Of a stretch of 39,038 bases of DNA, positions 18,161-26,167 are shown piece after piece. How positions within the stretch are numbered: position 1 is the stretch's first letter; each line of letters begins with the position of its first letter. Source of the DNA: an uncultured Actinomycetes bacterium (GTDB lineage Bacteria; Actinomycetota; Actinomycetes; Mycobacteriales; Mycobacteriaceae); NCBI GenBank assembly GCA_903884065.1, contig CAISDL010000005.1, positions 1 to 39,038 on the forward strand. Reading direction: 5' to 3'. The notes below the pieces were generated by a model. That model was given only the letters and a program-made list of their open reading frames with translations, searched no databases and was not told where the DNA came from. A program made the translations under genes and the position numbers.

Positions 18161-20521
18161 TTACTGCTTGCCCATTGCGACGTTGAGTCGGTCCTCCGGC
18201 TTGATCAGGTGGTCCTGGCTGTCCTCGCCGATGTCGATCTGGACCCAGCCGATCGTCCCGGTGAACTCGTTGCCGCTCGGTCCGTAGTCCGGGGAGGCCG
18301 GCGATCCGGTGTCCCGGCCCACGTCGCAGGCCTCGTCGGCGGAGAACGCCATCGGGATGGTGATATCGACCCGGCCGCTGCCCACCGGCGTGCCGTCGTA
18401 GTAGAGCGTGACGGTGCCGCCCTTGGCCAGGCCGTCGCCGTCATAGGCGAATTCCATGCGCACCTGGTGCTCACCGGCCGGCACCGGTTCGTCCGCGGTG
18501 ACGAAGAAGTGCTGAATGCCGAAGAAGTTGTAGCAGTACTTCAGTCGGCCCTCGTACATGTACAGCGACCAGCCGCCGACCTGGCCGCCCTGGGTCGTGA
18601 TCACCCCGTTCGCCCCTCCGTCGGGGACCACGATGTCGGCGGTCACCCGGTGGGACTTGTTTTTGATGTTGATCATCGCGCCTTCGGCCACCCGCATGCC
18701 GGGGAAGAGCAGCTGGCTGTTGCCGCGGATGAGCTGTGGGCGACCGGCGATGTCGGGATTGATCCGCTCAAAGCTGCGGTCATCGAGGGGAACGACGTTG
18801 TACTTGACAGCCTCGATCAGCCAAAGCCGTTGCATCTCGACGAGTTTCTGCGGCTGCTCGGCGGCCAGGTTGTGGGACTGCGTCCAGTCGTCGGGCCCAT
18901 AGAGTTCCCACACGTCACGATCGAACGACGGGGGCTGGTCGACGAGCCAGGGAGTGCGGTGCTTGGTGCATGCCGTCCAGCCGTTGTAGTAGATGCCACG
19001 GTTGCCCATGATCTCGAAGTACTGCACCAGATGTGTTTCGGGCGCCGTCGCTTCTCGCAGGGTTGCCAGCATGCTGACGCCTTCTAACGGGGCCTGCTGA
19101 ATCCCCTTGACGTACAACGGTGCCGGGATGCCGGCGGCTTCGAGAACGGTGGGGGCGACGTCGATCACGTGGTGGAACTGATTGCGGACGGTTCCCTTGT
19201 CGGAGAGGCCCTTCGGCCAGTGCACGATGGTGCCGTTGCGGGTGCCGCCCCAGTGCGAGGCGATCTGTTTGGTCCACTGGTAGGGAGTGCACAGCGCGTG
19301 CGCCCAGCCCACCGCGTAATGGTTGTAGGCGTCCGGAGTGCCGAATTCGTCGATCTTGGACAGCAGGAACTCGGTGGTCTCGATGCCGCCCATTCCGTTG
19401 AGCGTGCACATCTCGTTGAAACAGCCGTTGGGAGTGCCCTCGGCCGAGGCGCCGTTGTCGCCGATGATGTAGTAGATCAGGGTGTCGTCGAGCACGCCCA
19501 GATCGGCGATGGCCTGGACCACCCGGCCAACCTCGTGGTCGGTCTGCTCCAGGAAACCGGCGTAGATCTCCATCTGCCGTGACAGCACCGGCTTGAGTTC
19601 GGCGGCCATGTCGGCCCAGGCGGGGATCACCGCGGGCCGTGGCGTGATCTCGGCATCCTGCGGAATGACACCCAGTTGCTTCTGGCGGTCGAAGATCCTC
19701 TCCCGCAATACATCCCAGCCCTCGTCGAACTTGCCGCGGTACTTGTCCGACCATTCCCTGGGGACGTGGTGGGGCGCGTGGGTGGCGCCCGGGGCGAAGT
19801 ACATGAAGAACGGCTTGTCGGGGGCCAGCGCCTTCTGCTGGCGCACCCAGGTGATCGCGTGGTCGGCGAGGTCAGCGGTGAGTGTGTAGCCCTCATCGGG
19901 GGTGCGCGGCGGTTCGACGGGTGTGGTGCCCTCGTAGAGGCCCGGGTAGTACTGGTTGGCCTCGCCGCCGACGAAGCCGTAGAAGTATTCGAATCCGGAT
20001 CCGGTGGGCCACTGGTGGAAGGGGCCGACCGGAGAGACCTCCCAGAGTGGCACTTCGTGGCATTTGCCGAACTGTGCGGTGGAGTAGCCGTTGAGGCAGA
20101 GGGTCTCGGCGATCGGCGCCTTGTTCAACGGCCGGATGCTGTTATTGCCGGGTGCGGAGGTGGCCATCTCGGTGATGGCGCCCATTCCGACCGAGTGGTG
20201 GTTGCGTCCGGTCAGCAGGGCCTGGCGGGTCGGGGAGCACAGGGCGGTGGTGTGGAAGCGGTTGAGCTTCAGGCCTTCTGCGGCCAGCCGGTCGGCGACC
20301 GGGGTGTCGCAGGGGCCACCGAACGCCGTGGAGGCGGCAAAACCCACGTCGTCGAGGAGCACGATCAGCACGTTCGGCGCACCCTCAGGCGGACGCAGCA
20401 TGGTGATCGGCGGATATTTGGTGTTCGGGTCGCGGGCGTCATAGGTCGTTACGCCGACGTGCTGCGGATCGGGGATGGGCAGGACATCCCGACGTACGGA
20501 CGATCGGTCTGGATTAGCCAT
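18161..20521 (-). CDS. Arylsulfatase (AtsD-like), copy 2
   Basis: A 786-residue type I sulfatase, paralogous to the one at 7028-9349. Visible: VLIVLLDDVGFAASTAFGG (metal Asp pair), CSPTRQALLTGRNHHSVGMG (C-x-P-x-R formylglycine motif), FMYFAPGATHAPHHVP, and IIGDNGASAEGTPNG. The C-terminal 200 residues form the same beta-rich extension as copy 1. The N terminus MANPDRSSVRRDVLPIPD is the type seen in AtsD (Rv0663-like) proteins. I chose ATG 20521 because the longer in-frame extension overlaps the divergent EthD gene and has no family resemblance. TACCCT ends 7 nt upstream, so the transcript is likely leaderless. No signal peptide. Confidence 0.92.
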   Translation of the reverse strand: MANPDRSSVRRDVLPIPDPQHVGVTTYDARDPNTKYPPITMLRPPEGAPNVLIVLLDDVGFAASTAFGGPCDTPVADRLAAEGLKLNRFHTTALCSPTRQALLTGRNHHSVGMGAITEMATSAPGNNSIRPLNKAPIAETLCLNGYSTAQFGKCHEVPLWEVSPVGPFHQWPTGSGFEYFYGFVGGEANQYYPGLYEGTTPVEPPRTPDEGYTLTADLADHAITWVRQQKALAPDKPFFMYFAPGATHAPHHVPREWSDKYRGKFDEGWDVLRERIFDRQKQLGVIPQDAEITPRPAVIPAWADMAAELKPVLSRQMEIYAGFLEQTDHEVGRVVQAIADLGVLDDTLIYYIIGDNGASAEGTPNGCFNEMCTLNGMGGIETTEFLLSKIDEFGTPDAYNHYAVGWAHALCTPYQWTKQIASHWGGTRNGTIVHWPKGLSDKGTVRNQFHHVIDVAPTVLEAAGIPAPLYVKGIQQAPLEGVSMLATLREATAPETHLVQYFEIMGNRGIYYNGWTACTKHRTPWLVDQPPSFDRDVWELYGPDDWTQSHNLAAEQPQKLVEMQRLWLIEAVKYNVVPLDDRSFERINPDIAGRPQLIRGNSQLLFPGMRVAEGAMINIKNKSHRVTADIVVPDGGANGVITTQGGQVGGWSLYMYEGRLKYCYNFFGIQHFFVTADEPVPAGEHQVRMEFAYDGDGLAKGGTVTLYYDGTPVGSGRVDITIPMAFSADEACDVGRDTGSPASPDYGPSGNEFTGTIGWVQIDIGEDSQDHLIKPEDRLNVAMGKQ

Positions 20522-20528
20522 GCGCCTG

Positions 20529-20534
20529 AGGGTA
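20529..20534 (-). promoter_or_regulatory. -10 element for leaderless arylsulfatase copy 2
   Basis: Minus-strand TACCCT (plus-strand AGGGTA) ends 7 nt before the ATG at 20521; no ribosome binding site exists. Confidence 0.5.
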
Positions 20535-20545
20535 GTGCCGCCGGT

Positions 20546-20551
20546 TAGGTT
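20546..20551 (+). promoter_or_regulatory. -10 element for leaderless EthD-like gene
   Basis: TAGGTT ends 6 nt before the ATG at 20558, which has no ribosome binding site. Together with the opposing -10 at 20529-20534 it makes a divergent promoter pair with only 36 bp between start codons. Confidence 0.5.
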
Positions 20552-20557
20552 GGCACG

Positions 20558-21259
20558 ATGGAAAAAGTGATCGTCACACTGCGGTCGGCTCACCCCGACG
20601 ACGCGTGGGTGTCCGAGTTGCGTGGCCCGGTGGCCGGCAGACTGCTCGGCCTTGGTCTGCCCGGTGTGACGCTCAACCTGCGTGATGCGCCGGTGCGCGA
20701 TTCGCTGATGACGCTGACCACGCTCGACCCACCGGTGCAGGGGCTGGTGAGTCTGTGGACCGATCAGCACTACGGTCAGCAGGTACGGGCCGCCCTGGAC
20801 GTGCTGGCGCCCTGCGCCGAGCACCTCGCCGCCTACCTGGTGACCGAATCGGTCCCGATGCGCCCGCCGGCGTCGCCGTTGGGTGAGCGGTCACCGGGTC
20901 TGGCCAACATCGCCCTGCTGCGCCGGCCGGAGGAGATGGACGAGAAGACCTGGCTGGCCCGGTGGCTGCGGGATCACACCGCGGTGGCGATCGCCACCCA
21001 GTCGACGTTCGGCTACACCCAGAATTACGTGGTGCGGGCGTTGACTCCGGACGCCCCAACGGTGTCGGCCATCGTCGAGGAACTGTTTCCAATCGAGGCG
21101 GTGGGCAGTCTGCACGCCTTCTTCGGCGCCGCCGACGACGCCGACCTGGCCGACCGGATGGGGAAGATGATCGCCAGCACGTCGGCGTTCGGCGCCAACC
21201 AGAACATCGACACCGTGCCCACCGGGCGGTACGTGTTCCGGGAGCCGTTCTCGGGCTGA
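20558..21259 (+). CDS. EthD/dimeric alpha-beta barrel-like protein
   Basis: A 233-residue soluble protein resembling the EthD-domain proteins common near mycobacterial lipid- and steroid-catabolic genes. The segment MDEKTWLARWLRDHTAVAIATQSTFGYTQNYVVR is best read as the C-terminal half of a tandem ferredoxin-like barrel: it has the F-x-x-x-W-x-x-x-H-type helix followed by an edge strand (described here in parts: residues about 128-160). No catalytic residues are assignable and no reaction can be named. It is transcribed divergently from arylsulfatase copy 2 and may share regulation with it. The stop overlaps the ATG of a 41-codon ORF (TGATG). Confidence 0.75.
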   Translation: MEKVIVTLRSAHPDDAWVSELRGPVAGRLLGLGLPGVTLNLRDAPVRDSLMTLTTLDPPVQGLVSLWTDQHYGQQVRAALDVLAPCAEHLAAYLVTESVPMRPPASPLGERSPGLANIALLRRPEEMDEKTWLARWLRDHTAVAIATQSTFGYTQNYVVRALTPDAPTVSAIVEELFPIEAVGSLHAFFGAADDADLADRMGKMIASTSAFGANQNIDTVPTGRYVFREPFSG

Positions 21260-21384
21260 TGGGCGATCTCGATGACTACCTCGCCTCGCTGCCGGCCGGA
21301 GTCGAGCGGTCCGAACTCATTCCCCGCCGCAGACACATTGCCTATTCGCACAGCGCCGGCACGCTGCGATTCGCCCTAGGCTGA
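21259..21384 (+). CDS. Possible 41-residue hypothetical protein
   Basis: The ATG shares its A with the TGA of the EthD-like gene (TGATG), so reinitiation could translate it. The product starts MGDLDDYLASLPAG, ends with SAGTLRFALG, and contains a basic patch (PRRRH). Third codon positions are mostly G or C, in keeping with the genome. It could be a genuine small protein, the remnant of a longer gene, or chance. The promoter of the next gene overlaps its last codons. I do not recognise it. Confidence 0.35.
   Translation: MGDLDDYLASLPAGVERSELIPRRRHIAYSHSAGTLRFALG
21377..21382 (+). promoter_or_regulatory. -10 element for leaderless crotonase gene
   Basis: TAGGCT ends 7 nt before the GTG at 21390, which has no ribosome binding site. 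This suggests a separate leaderless transcript for the crotonase. Confidence 0.45.
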
Positions 21385-21389
21385 TCGGC

Positions 21390-22148
21390 GTGACGCTGCT
21401 CATCACCGACGAATACCGGGTCCGGACGCTGACGCTCAACCGCCCGGAGGCGCTCAATGCCTTCAACGAGGCGCTTTACGACGCCACCGCCGACGCCCTG
21501 AATGCCGCCGCGGACGATCCCGAGGTTGCCGTCGTCGTGATCACCGGCACCGGCCGGGGCTTCAGCGCCGGCACGGACCTCACCGAGATGCAGGCTCGGA
21601 TCACCGATCCGGCGTTCGTCCCCGGCCGGCACGGATTTCCCGGATTGATCGATGCGCTCAGCCGGTTTCCCAAACCGCTGATCTGCGCGGTCAACGGAGT
21701 GGGAGTCGGCATCGGAGCGACGATCCTCGGCTACGCCGACCTCGCGTTCATGTCCACGGCCGCGCGGCTGAAGTGCCCTTTCACAAGTCTCGGCGTGGCG
21801 CCGGAGGCAGCGTCGTCCTATCTGTTGCCCAAACTCGTGGGCCGGCAGAACGCCGCCTGGATGCTGATGTCCTCGGAGTGGATCGATGCCGCCGAAGCCC
21901 TGCGAATGGGTCTGGTGTGGAAGGTGTGCGAGCCCGCGGACCTGCTTCCGGAAGCGCGTCGACACGCGGGAGTCCTTGCATCCAAACCGATTTCAAGCCT
22001 GATCGCGGTCAAGCAGTCCATGGTCGAGCCCATCCGGCCCGGCATCGGCGCGGCGCGGGCCCGTGAGGACGCCTACTTCGCCGAGATGATGGGAGCGGCG
22101 GCCAACGCCCAGGCACTGGCGGAGTTCAACCAGGGGCGCTCTAGCTGA
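21390..22148 (+). CDS. Enoyl-CoA hydratase/isomerase (crotonase) family protein, ECI-like
   Basis: A 252-residue crotonase. Oxyanion-hole segments are GTGRGFSAGTDL and AVNGVGVGIGATILG. The active-site stretch CPFTSLGVAPEAASSYLLPK has the P-E-x-x-SS pattern seen in delta3,delta2-enoyl-CoA isomerases (single catalytic Glu) rather than the two-Glu pattern of true hydratases. It therefore more likely shifts a double bond in an unsaturated acyl-CoA during beta-oxidation than hydrates one. The C-terminal helix ends EFNQGRSS. GTG start at 21390; probably leaderless. The neighbouring MFS gene starts 75 nt downstream. The reaction assignment rests on motif reading only. Confidence 0.88.
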   Translation: MTLLITDEYRVRTLTLNRPEALNAFNEALYDATADALNAAADDPEVAVVVITGTGRGFSAGTDLTEMQARITDPAFVPGRHGFPGLIDALSRFPKPLICAVNGVGVGIGATILGYADLAFMSTAARLKCPFTSLGVAPEAASSYLLPKLVGRQNAAWMLMSSEWIDAAEALRMGLVWKVCEPADLLPEARRHAGVLASKPISSLIAVKQSMVEPIRPGIGAARAREDAYFAEMMGAAANAQALAEFNQGRSS

Positions 22149-22222
22149 CCGCGACGACCGGCCGGGCGGAGTGGCTGTTTACAGGTGGCCGGCCCGAACC
22201 GTGATCGGGGAAACGAGGCGAC

Positions 22223-24265
22223 GTGACCGCTCCGGAGACCGCCGCCGACCCTGAAGCCCGCGCCGCCGGGCTCAGCGGCCAGCGCCGGAACATGATCTTC
22301 GTGGCGGTTCTGCTCGGCATGTTTCTGGCCGCGCTCGACCAGACCATCGTGGCGACGGCACTGCCGACCGTGGTGGCCGACCTGGGCGGCGCCGGTCATC
22401 AGTCGTGGGTGGTGACCAGCTACCTGCTTGCGTCGACCATCACCACGGCGGTCGTCGGCAAACTCGGCGACCTGTTCGGCCGCAAGGCCGTCTTCAGTGC
22501 CTCGATCCTGTTCTTCTTGGTCGGCTCGGTGCTCTGCGGGCTGTCCTCGTCGATGTCCATGCTGGTGGCGTCACGGGCGCTGCAGGGCATCGGCGGCGGC
22601 GCCGTCATGGTGACCGCCATGGCGGTGATCGGGGAGGTGATCCCGCTGCGTGAACGCGGTCGCTATCAGGGTGCGCTCGGGGCGGTATTCGGTGTCACCA
22701 CCGTCATCGGCCCACTGCTCGGGGGCTTCTTCACCGATCACCTCAGTTGGCGGTGGGCGTTCTGGATCAACGTGCCGGTGGCACTGGTGGTTCTGGGGGT
22801 GGCGTTGGTGGCGATCCCGTCACTGGGCCGCACCGGCCGGGTGGTGATCGACTACCCCGGCATCCTGTTCGTGGGGTTGGGGGCTACCGGGCTGACGCTG
22901 GCGACCAGTTGGGGCGGCACCACCTATCCGTGGTCGTCACCGGTCATCGTCGGCTTGTTCGCAGCCTCGGTGCTGGCGCTGGCCGTCTTCGTCTGGGTGG
23001 AATTGCGCGCCGACGATCCGGTGTTGCCGATCCGCCTGTTCGCCAGCCCGGTGTTCACCGTGTGTTGCGTGCTGAGCTTCGTGGTGGGCTTCGCGATGCT
23101 TGGCGCGCTGACGTTCCTGCCGACTTTCATGCAGTTCGTCGACGGGGTGTCGGCCACGGAATCGGGACTGCGGACGCTGCCGATGGTCGCTGGTCTGTTG
23201 ATCACGTCGGTGGGCAGCGGCGTGCTGGTGGGCCGTACCGGCCGGTACAAGATCTTCCCTGTCCTGGGAACCGCGATCATGGCCGTGGGGTTCGTGCTGC
23301 TGTCGCAGATGACCGCGGCGACGCCGGTGTGGCGGCAGTCGGTGGATCTGTTCATTCTCGGCACCGGTATCGGTCTGTGCATGCAGGTGTTGATCCTCAC
23401 CGTGCAGAACACTGCCGATTTCGAGGATCTGGGTGTGGCCACCTCCGGTGTCACGTTCTTCCGGACCATCGGAAGTTCCTTCGGCGCAGCGATATTCGGG
23501 TCGCTGTTCGCGAACTTCCTCGCCGACCGCATCGGTCCGGCTCTCGCGGCCAGTGGGGCGCCGGCGGCCGCCGCGCAGTCTCCGCAGGTGTTGCATCGGC
23601 TTCCCGCCGAGGTGGCCGCTCCGGTGATCGACGCCTACGCCGACGCCCTGGGTCGGGTTTTCCTCTACGCCGCACCGGTGGCGGTCCTCGGCTTCATTGT
23701 GGCGCTGATGCTCAAAGAGGTTCCGCTCCGGGAAATGGACAATGCGCCGGTGGATCTCGGTGAGGGGTTTGCGATGCCGTCGGGGGAGAACTCCGAGGAG
23801 ATCCTCGAAGGCGCGGTCGGCCGGATGATTCGGCGCTCACCGGAATTGCGGTTGCGGTCGCTGGCCAGCCGCCCGGGATGCGAACTCGACGTCGGTGCGT
23901 TGTGGGCGTTGCTGCAGATCTACCGGAACAAGCAGGTCTTCGGCTCAGCTCGAATGACCGATATCGCTGAACGCCTCCGGGTGCCCGGTGAGGTCCTGGA
24001 ACCGACGTTCGGGACCTTGACGGCCAACGGCTACGCGCTGCGCACAGGCGACGAATTGTGGCTGACCCAGGCCGGCATGCGGCAGGTCGACGCGGTATCC
24101 ACGGCGATCGTGGGCGGTATCCAGGACAAACTCGACGCATCCGAGAGCTTCCAGGGACGGCCCGACCGGGTGCAGGTCGAGGCGGCACTCGAACGGATCG
24201 CTCATCGGCTGCTGGTGCAGCGGGAATGGGACCGCGAGGAGATGCGGCTGCCGGCCCGCGGCTAG
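22223..24265 (+). CDS. DHA2-family MFS drug transporter with C-terminal winged-helix-like tail (Rv1877-like)
   Basis: A 680-residue protein. Residues 25-505 form a 14-helix EmrB/QacA-type proton antiporter: [19 protein letters not shown] near helix 1, motif [14 protein letters not shown], motif C region [19 protein letters not shown]. Residues about 525-680 are cytosolic and charged. Within them, [40 protein letters not shown] and the following helix read like a winged-helix domain. Length and position before glnA3 match Rv1877 (about 687 residues). Start GTG 22223 follows GAGGCGA. Substrate unknown; export of toxic small molecules is the family role. Confidence 0.9.
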   Translation: MTAPETAADPEARAAGLSGQRRNMIFVAVLLGMFLAALDQTIVATALPTVVADLGGAGHQSWVVTSYLLASTITTAVVGKLGDLFGRKAVFSASILFFLVGSVLCGLSSSMSMLVASRALQGIGGGAVMVTAMAVIGEVIPLRERGRYQGALGAVFGVTTVIGPLLGGFFTDHLSWRWAFWINVPVALVVLGVALVAIPSLGRTGRVVIDYPGILFVGLGATGLTLATSWGGTTYPWSSPVIVGLFAASVLALAVFVWVELRADDPVLPIRLFASPVFTVCCVLSFVVGFAMLGALTFLPTFMQFVDGVSATESGLRTLPMVAGLLITSVGSGVLVGRTGRYKIFPVLGTAIMAVGFVLLSQMTAATPVWRQSVDLFILGTGIGLCMQVLILTVQNTADFEDLGVATSGVTFFRTIGSSFGAAIFGSLFANFLADRIGPALAASGAPAAAAQSPQVLHRLPAEVAAPVIDAYADALGRVFLYAAPVAVLGFIVALMLKEVPLREMDNAPVDLGEGFAMPSGENSEEILEGAVGRMIRRSPELRLRSLASRPGCELDVGALWALLQIYRNKQVFGSARMTDIAERLRVPGEVLEPTFGTLTANGYALRTGDELWLTQAGMRQVDAVSTAIVGGIQDKLDASESFQGRPDRVQVEAALERIAHRLLVQREWDREEMRLPARG

Positions 24266-24341
24266 CACGGGAGGCGGATCAGCGGCGCAGTCAGGACATG
24301 CCCGGCTGGCACGTGCCGGCCTCGCGGCGGCCTCCGACAAT

Positions 24342-24347
24342 TAACAT
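24342..24347 (+). promoter_or_regulatory. -10 element for leaderless CMD-glnA3-amidohydrolase operon
   Basis: TAACAT ends 6 nt before the ATG at 24354, and no ribosome binding site is present, so the operon mRNA may begin at its own start codon. Confidence 0.5.
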
Positions 24348-24353
24348 CGGCTC

Positions 24354-24848
24354 ATGAGCAGAATCGGAGATTTCGCCGACGACGACGTGGCCGGATGGAT
24401 CGCCATGTCGCCGGAACTCGGAACGGCGATGGCGGCGTTCAGCAGTGCGGTCTACAACCGGAACCGCCTCCCGATGCGGGTCCGCGAGATCGCGCGCATC
24501 GTGATCGCCCACGACAACGAATGCGTGGTGTGCATCAACACCCGGGACGCCGACGGGCCGACGGCCGGAGTCGACGAGGATCTCTACGCCCATGCCGCCG
24601 AGTGGCGAACCTGGCCGGGATTCTCCGATCAGGAGCGACTGGCCGCCGAGTTCGCCCACCGGTTCGCCACCGAGCACACCGCGTTGCGTGCCGACGACGA
24701 GTTCTGGCAGCGGTGCCGAGCGCACTTCTCCGATGAGTTGCTGGCCGACCTGTCGCTGTCCTGCGCGATGTGGGTGGGCACGGGCCGGATGCTGCGCACC
24801 CTGGACATCGGCCAGGCCTGCCGGATCACTCTGCCGAGCCGGGCGTGA
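24354..24848 (+). CDS. Carboxymuconolactone decarboxylase-family protein
   Basis: A 164-residue all-helical protein of the CMD/AhpD superfamily. The conserved helix RVREIARIVIAHDNECVVCINTRDAD (described in parts, residues about 42-67) has a CxxC (ECVVC) in the position of the AhpD redox pair. The usual following His is Arg (CVVCINTR), so peroxidase-type chemistry is uncertain. It is the first gene of a three-gene operon; its TGA overlaps the GTG of glnA3 by 4 nt. In other genomes such proteins sit beside catabolic operons; the reaction here is not known. Confidence 0.82.
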   Translation: MSRIGDFADDDVAGWIAMSPELGTAMAAFSSAVYNRNRLPMRVREIARIVIAHDNECVVCINTRDADGPTAGVDEDLYAHAAEWRTWPGFSDQERLAAEFAHRFATEHTALRADDEFWQRCRAHFSDELLADLSLSCAMWVGTGRMLRTLDIGQACRITLPSRA

Positions 24849-26167
24849 CCGTGACGGCCGACCACGGCGACGGGGTTGTCATCGGAACCATCGTCAATCC
24901 CGCCGGACTGACGCTGGCCAAGGTTGTTTCGGCAAGTGCGGCAGCGCGATTCGCCGACCCGGGGCTTGGGGCCAGTCCCACGTGGCACGGCTTTGCGATC
25001 GACCGCGCGGGAATCGCCTTCACCGAGGCCATCAGTGTCGTGGGCGACCACCGACTCCGGATCGATCTGCACGCGATGCACCAGATCGAGGAGGGGCTGT
25101 CCTGGGCTCCGGCGTCGTTCTTCGACCAGGACGGCAATCGGGTGCCCGAATGTGCCCGCGGAACACTCACCCGCATCGAGTCCAGGCTAGAGCAGGAGGG
25201 GCTTGAGGCCCGGTTCGGCCACGAGATCGAGTTCCTGGTGGTGGACCCGACGGGGAACCGGCTTCCCGGCCAGTTGTGGGCGCAGTACGGGCTTGCCGGT
25301 GTGCTCGAGCACGAGGCGTTCGTCCGAGACGTGATGGCCGCCATGGCGGCTGCCGGGGTGCACGTCGAGCAGTTCCACCCCGAATACGGCGTCAACCAAT
25401 TCGAGATGTCGCTGGTGCCGGCGTCTCCGGTGGCGGCTGCCGACCAACTCGTCCTGGCACGAATTCTCATTGCCCGGGTAGCCCGCCGGCACGGCATCCG
25501 GGTGAGCCTGTCGCCGGTCCCCTTCGCGGGCAGCGTGGGTAATGGCGCACACCAGCATTTCTCGCTGACTCGGGAGGGCAGCCCGCTGTTCTCCGGCGCC
25601 CACGGGCCGCACGGGCTGAGCAACGAGGGGGAGGCCGCGATCGCCGGAGTCCTGGCCGGAATGGCTGAGGCGCAACTGGTTTTGTGCGGTTCGGTCGTCT
25701 CCGGGTTGAGGATGCAACCGGGTAACTGGTCGGGGGCACATGTGTGCTGGGGGACCGAGAACCGCGAAGCGGCAGTGCGGTTCCTGCCCGGCACCCACGG
25801 CAACCCGCACGGCGCCAACGCCGAGGTGAAAGTCGTCGACCCGTCGGCCAACCCCTATCTGGCCAGCGCCGCCATCATTGGTCTGGCGCTCGACGGGATC
25901 GAACGTCAGGCCGCCTTGCCCCCCGAGGTCACCGTCGACCCGCAGAGCCTCACCGATGACGAACGTCGCTATGCCGGGGTCGTCCGCCTGACCGACAACC
26001 AAGCCGAAGCGATTGCCGCACTGAATGGTTCGTCGCTGATGCGCGGAATACTGGGCGATCCGGTCGTCGACGCACTCGTCGCCGTCCGCCGCTACGAGCA
26101 CGACAACTTCTCGACGCTGACGGCTGAGGAACTGACCGACAACTTCAGGATGGCCTGGAGCCTGTGA
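24845..26167 (+). CDS. glnA3: Type-I glutamine synthetase-like ligase GlnA3 (Rv1878-like)
   Basis: A 440-residue GS-fold ligase. Conserved pieces: HEIEFLVVD (metal Glu pair), NGAHQHFSLT (N-G-x-H-x-H), RMQPGNWSGAHVCWGTENRE and RFLPG (ATP/glutamate Arg residues), and VVDPSANPYLASAAI. The classical R-x-E-x-R of true glutamine synthetases is N-x-E-x-K (GANAEVKVVD). This agrees with a GlnA3-type gamma-glutamyl ligase acting on an amine other than ammonia. Streptomyces GlnA3 glutamylates polyamines; that activity is inference here. GTG start at 24845 overlaps the upstream stop (24851 is an alternative). The stop overlaps the amidohydrolase GTG by 4 nt. Confidence 0.9.
   Translation: MTVTADHGDGVVIGTIVNPAGLTLAKVVSASAAARFADPGLGASPTWHGFAIDRAGIAFTEAISVVGDHRLRIDLHAMHQIEEGLSWAPASFFDQDGNRVPECARGTLTRIESRLEQEGLEARFGHEIEFLVVDPTGNRLPGQLWAQYGLAGVLEHEAFVRDVMAAMAAAGVHVEQFHPEYGVNQFEMSLVPASPVAAADQLVLARILIARVARRHGIRVSLSPVPFAGSVGNGAHQHFSLTREGSPLFSGAHGPHGLSNEGEAAIAGVLAGMAEAQLVLCGSVVSGLRMQPGNWSGAHVCWGTENREAAVRFLPGTHGNPHGANAEVKVVDPSANPYLASAAIIGLALDGIERQAALPPEVTVDPQSLTDDERRYAGVVRLTDNQAEAIAALNGSSLMRGILGDPVVDALVAVRRYEHDNFSTLTAEELTDNFRMAWSL

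Noticed and set aside
20522..20824. N-terminal extension of arylsulfatase copy 2 to 20824
   Set aside because: The added 101 residues overlap the divergent EthD-like gene, show no resemblance to sulfatases, and a good -10 element sits right before ATG 20521.
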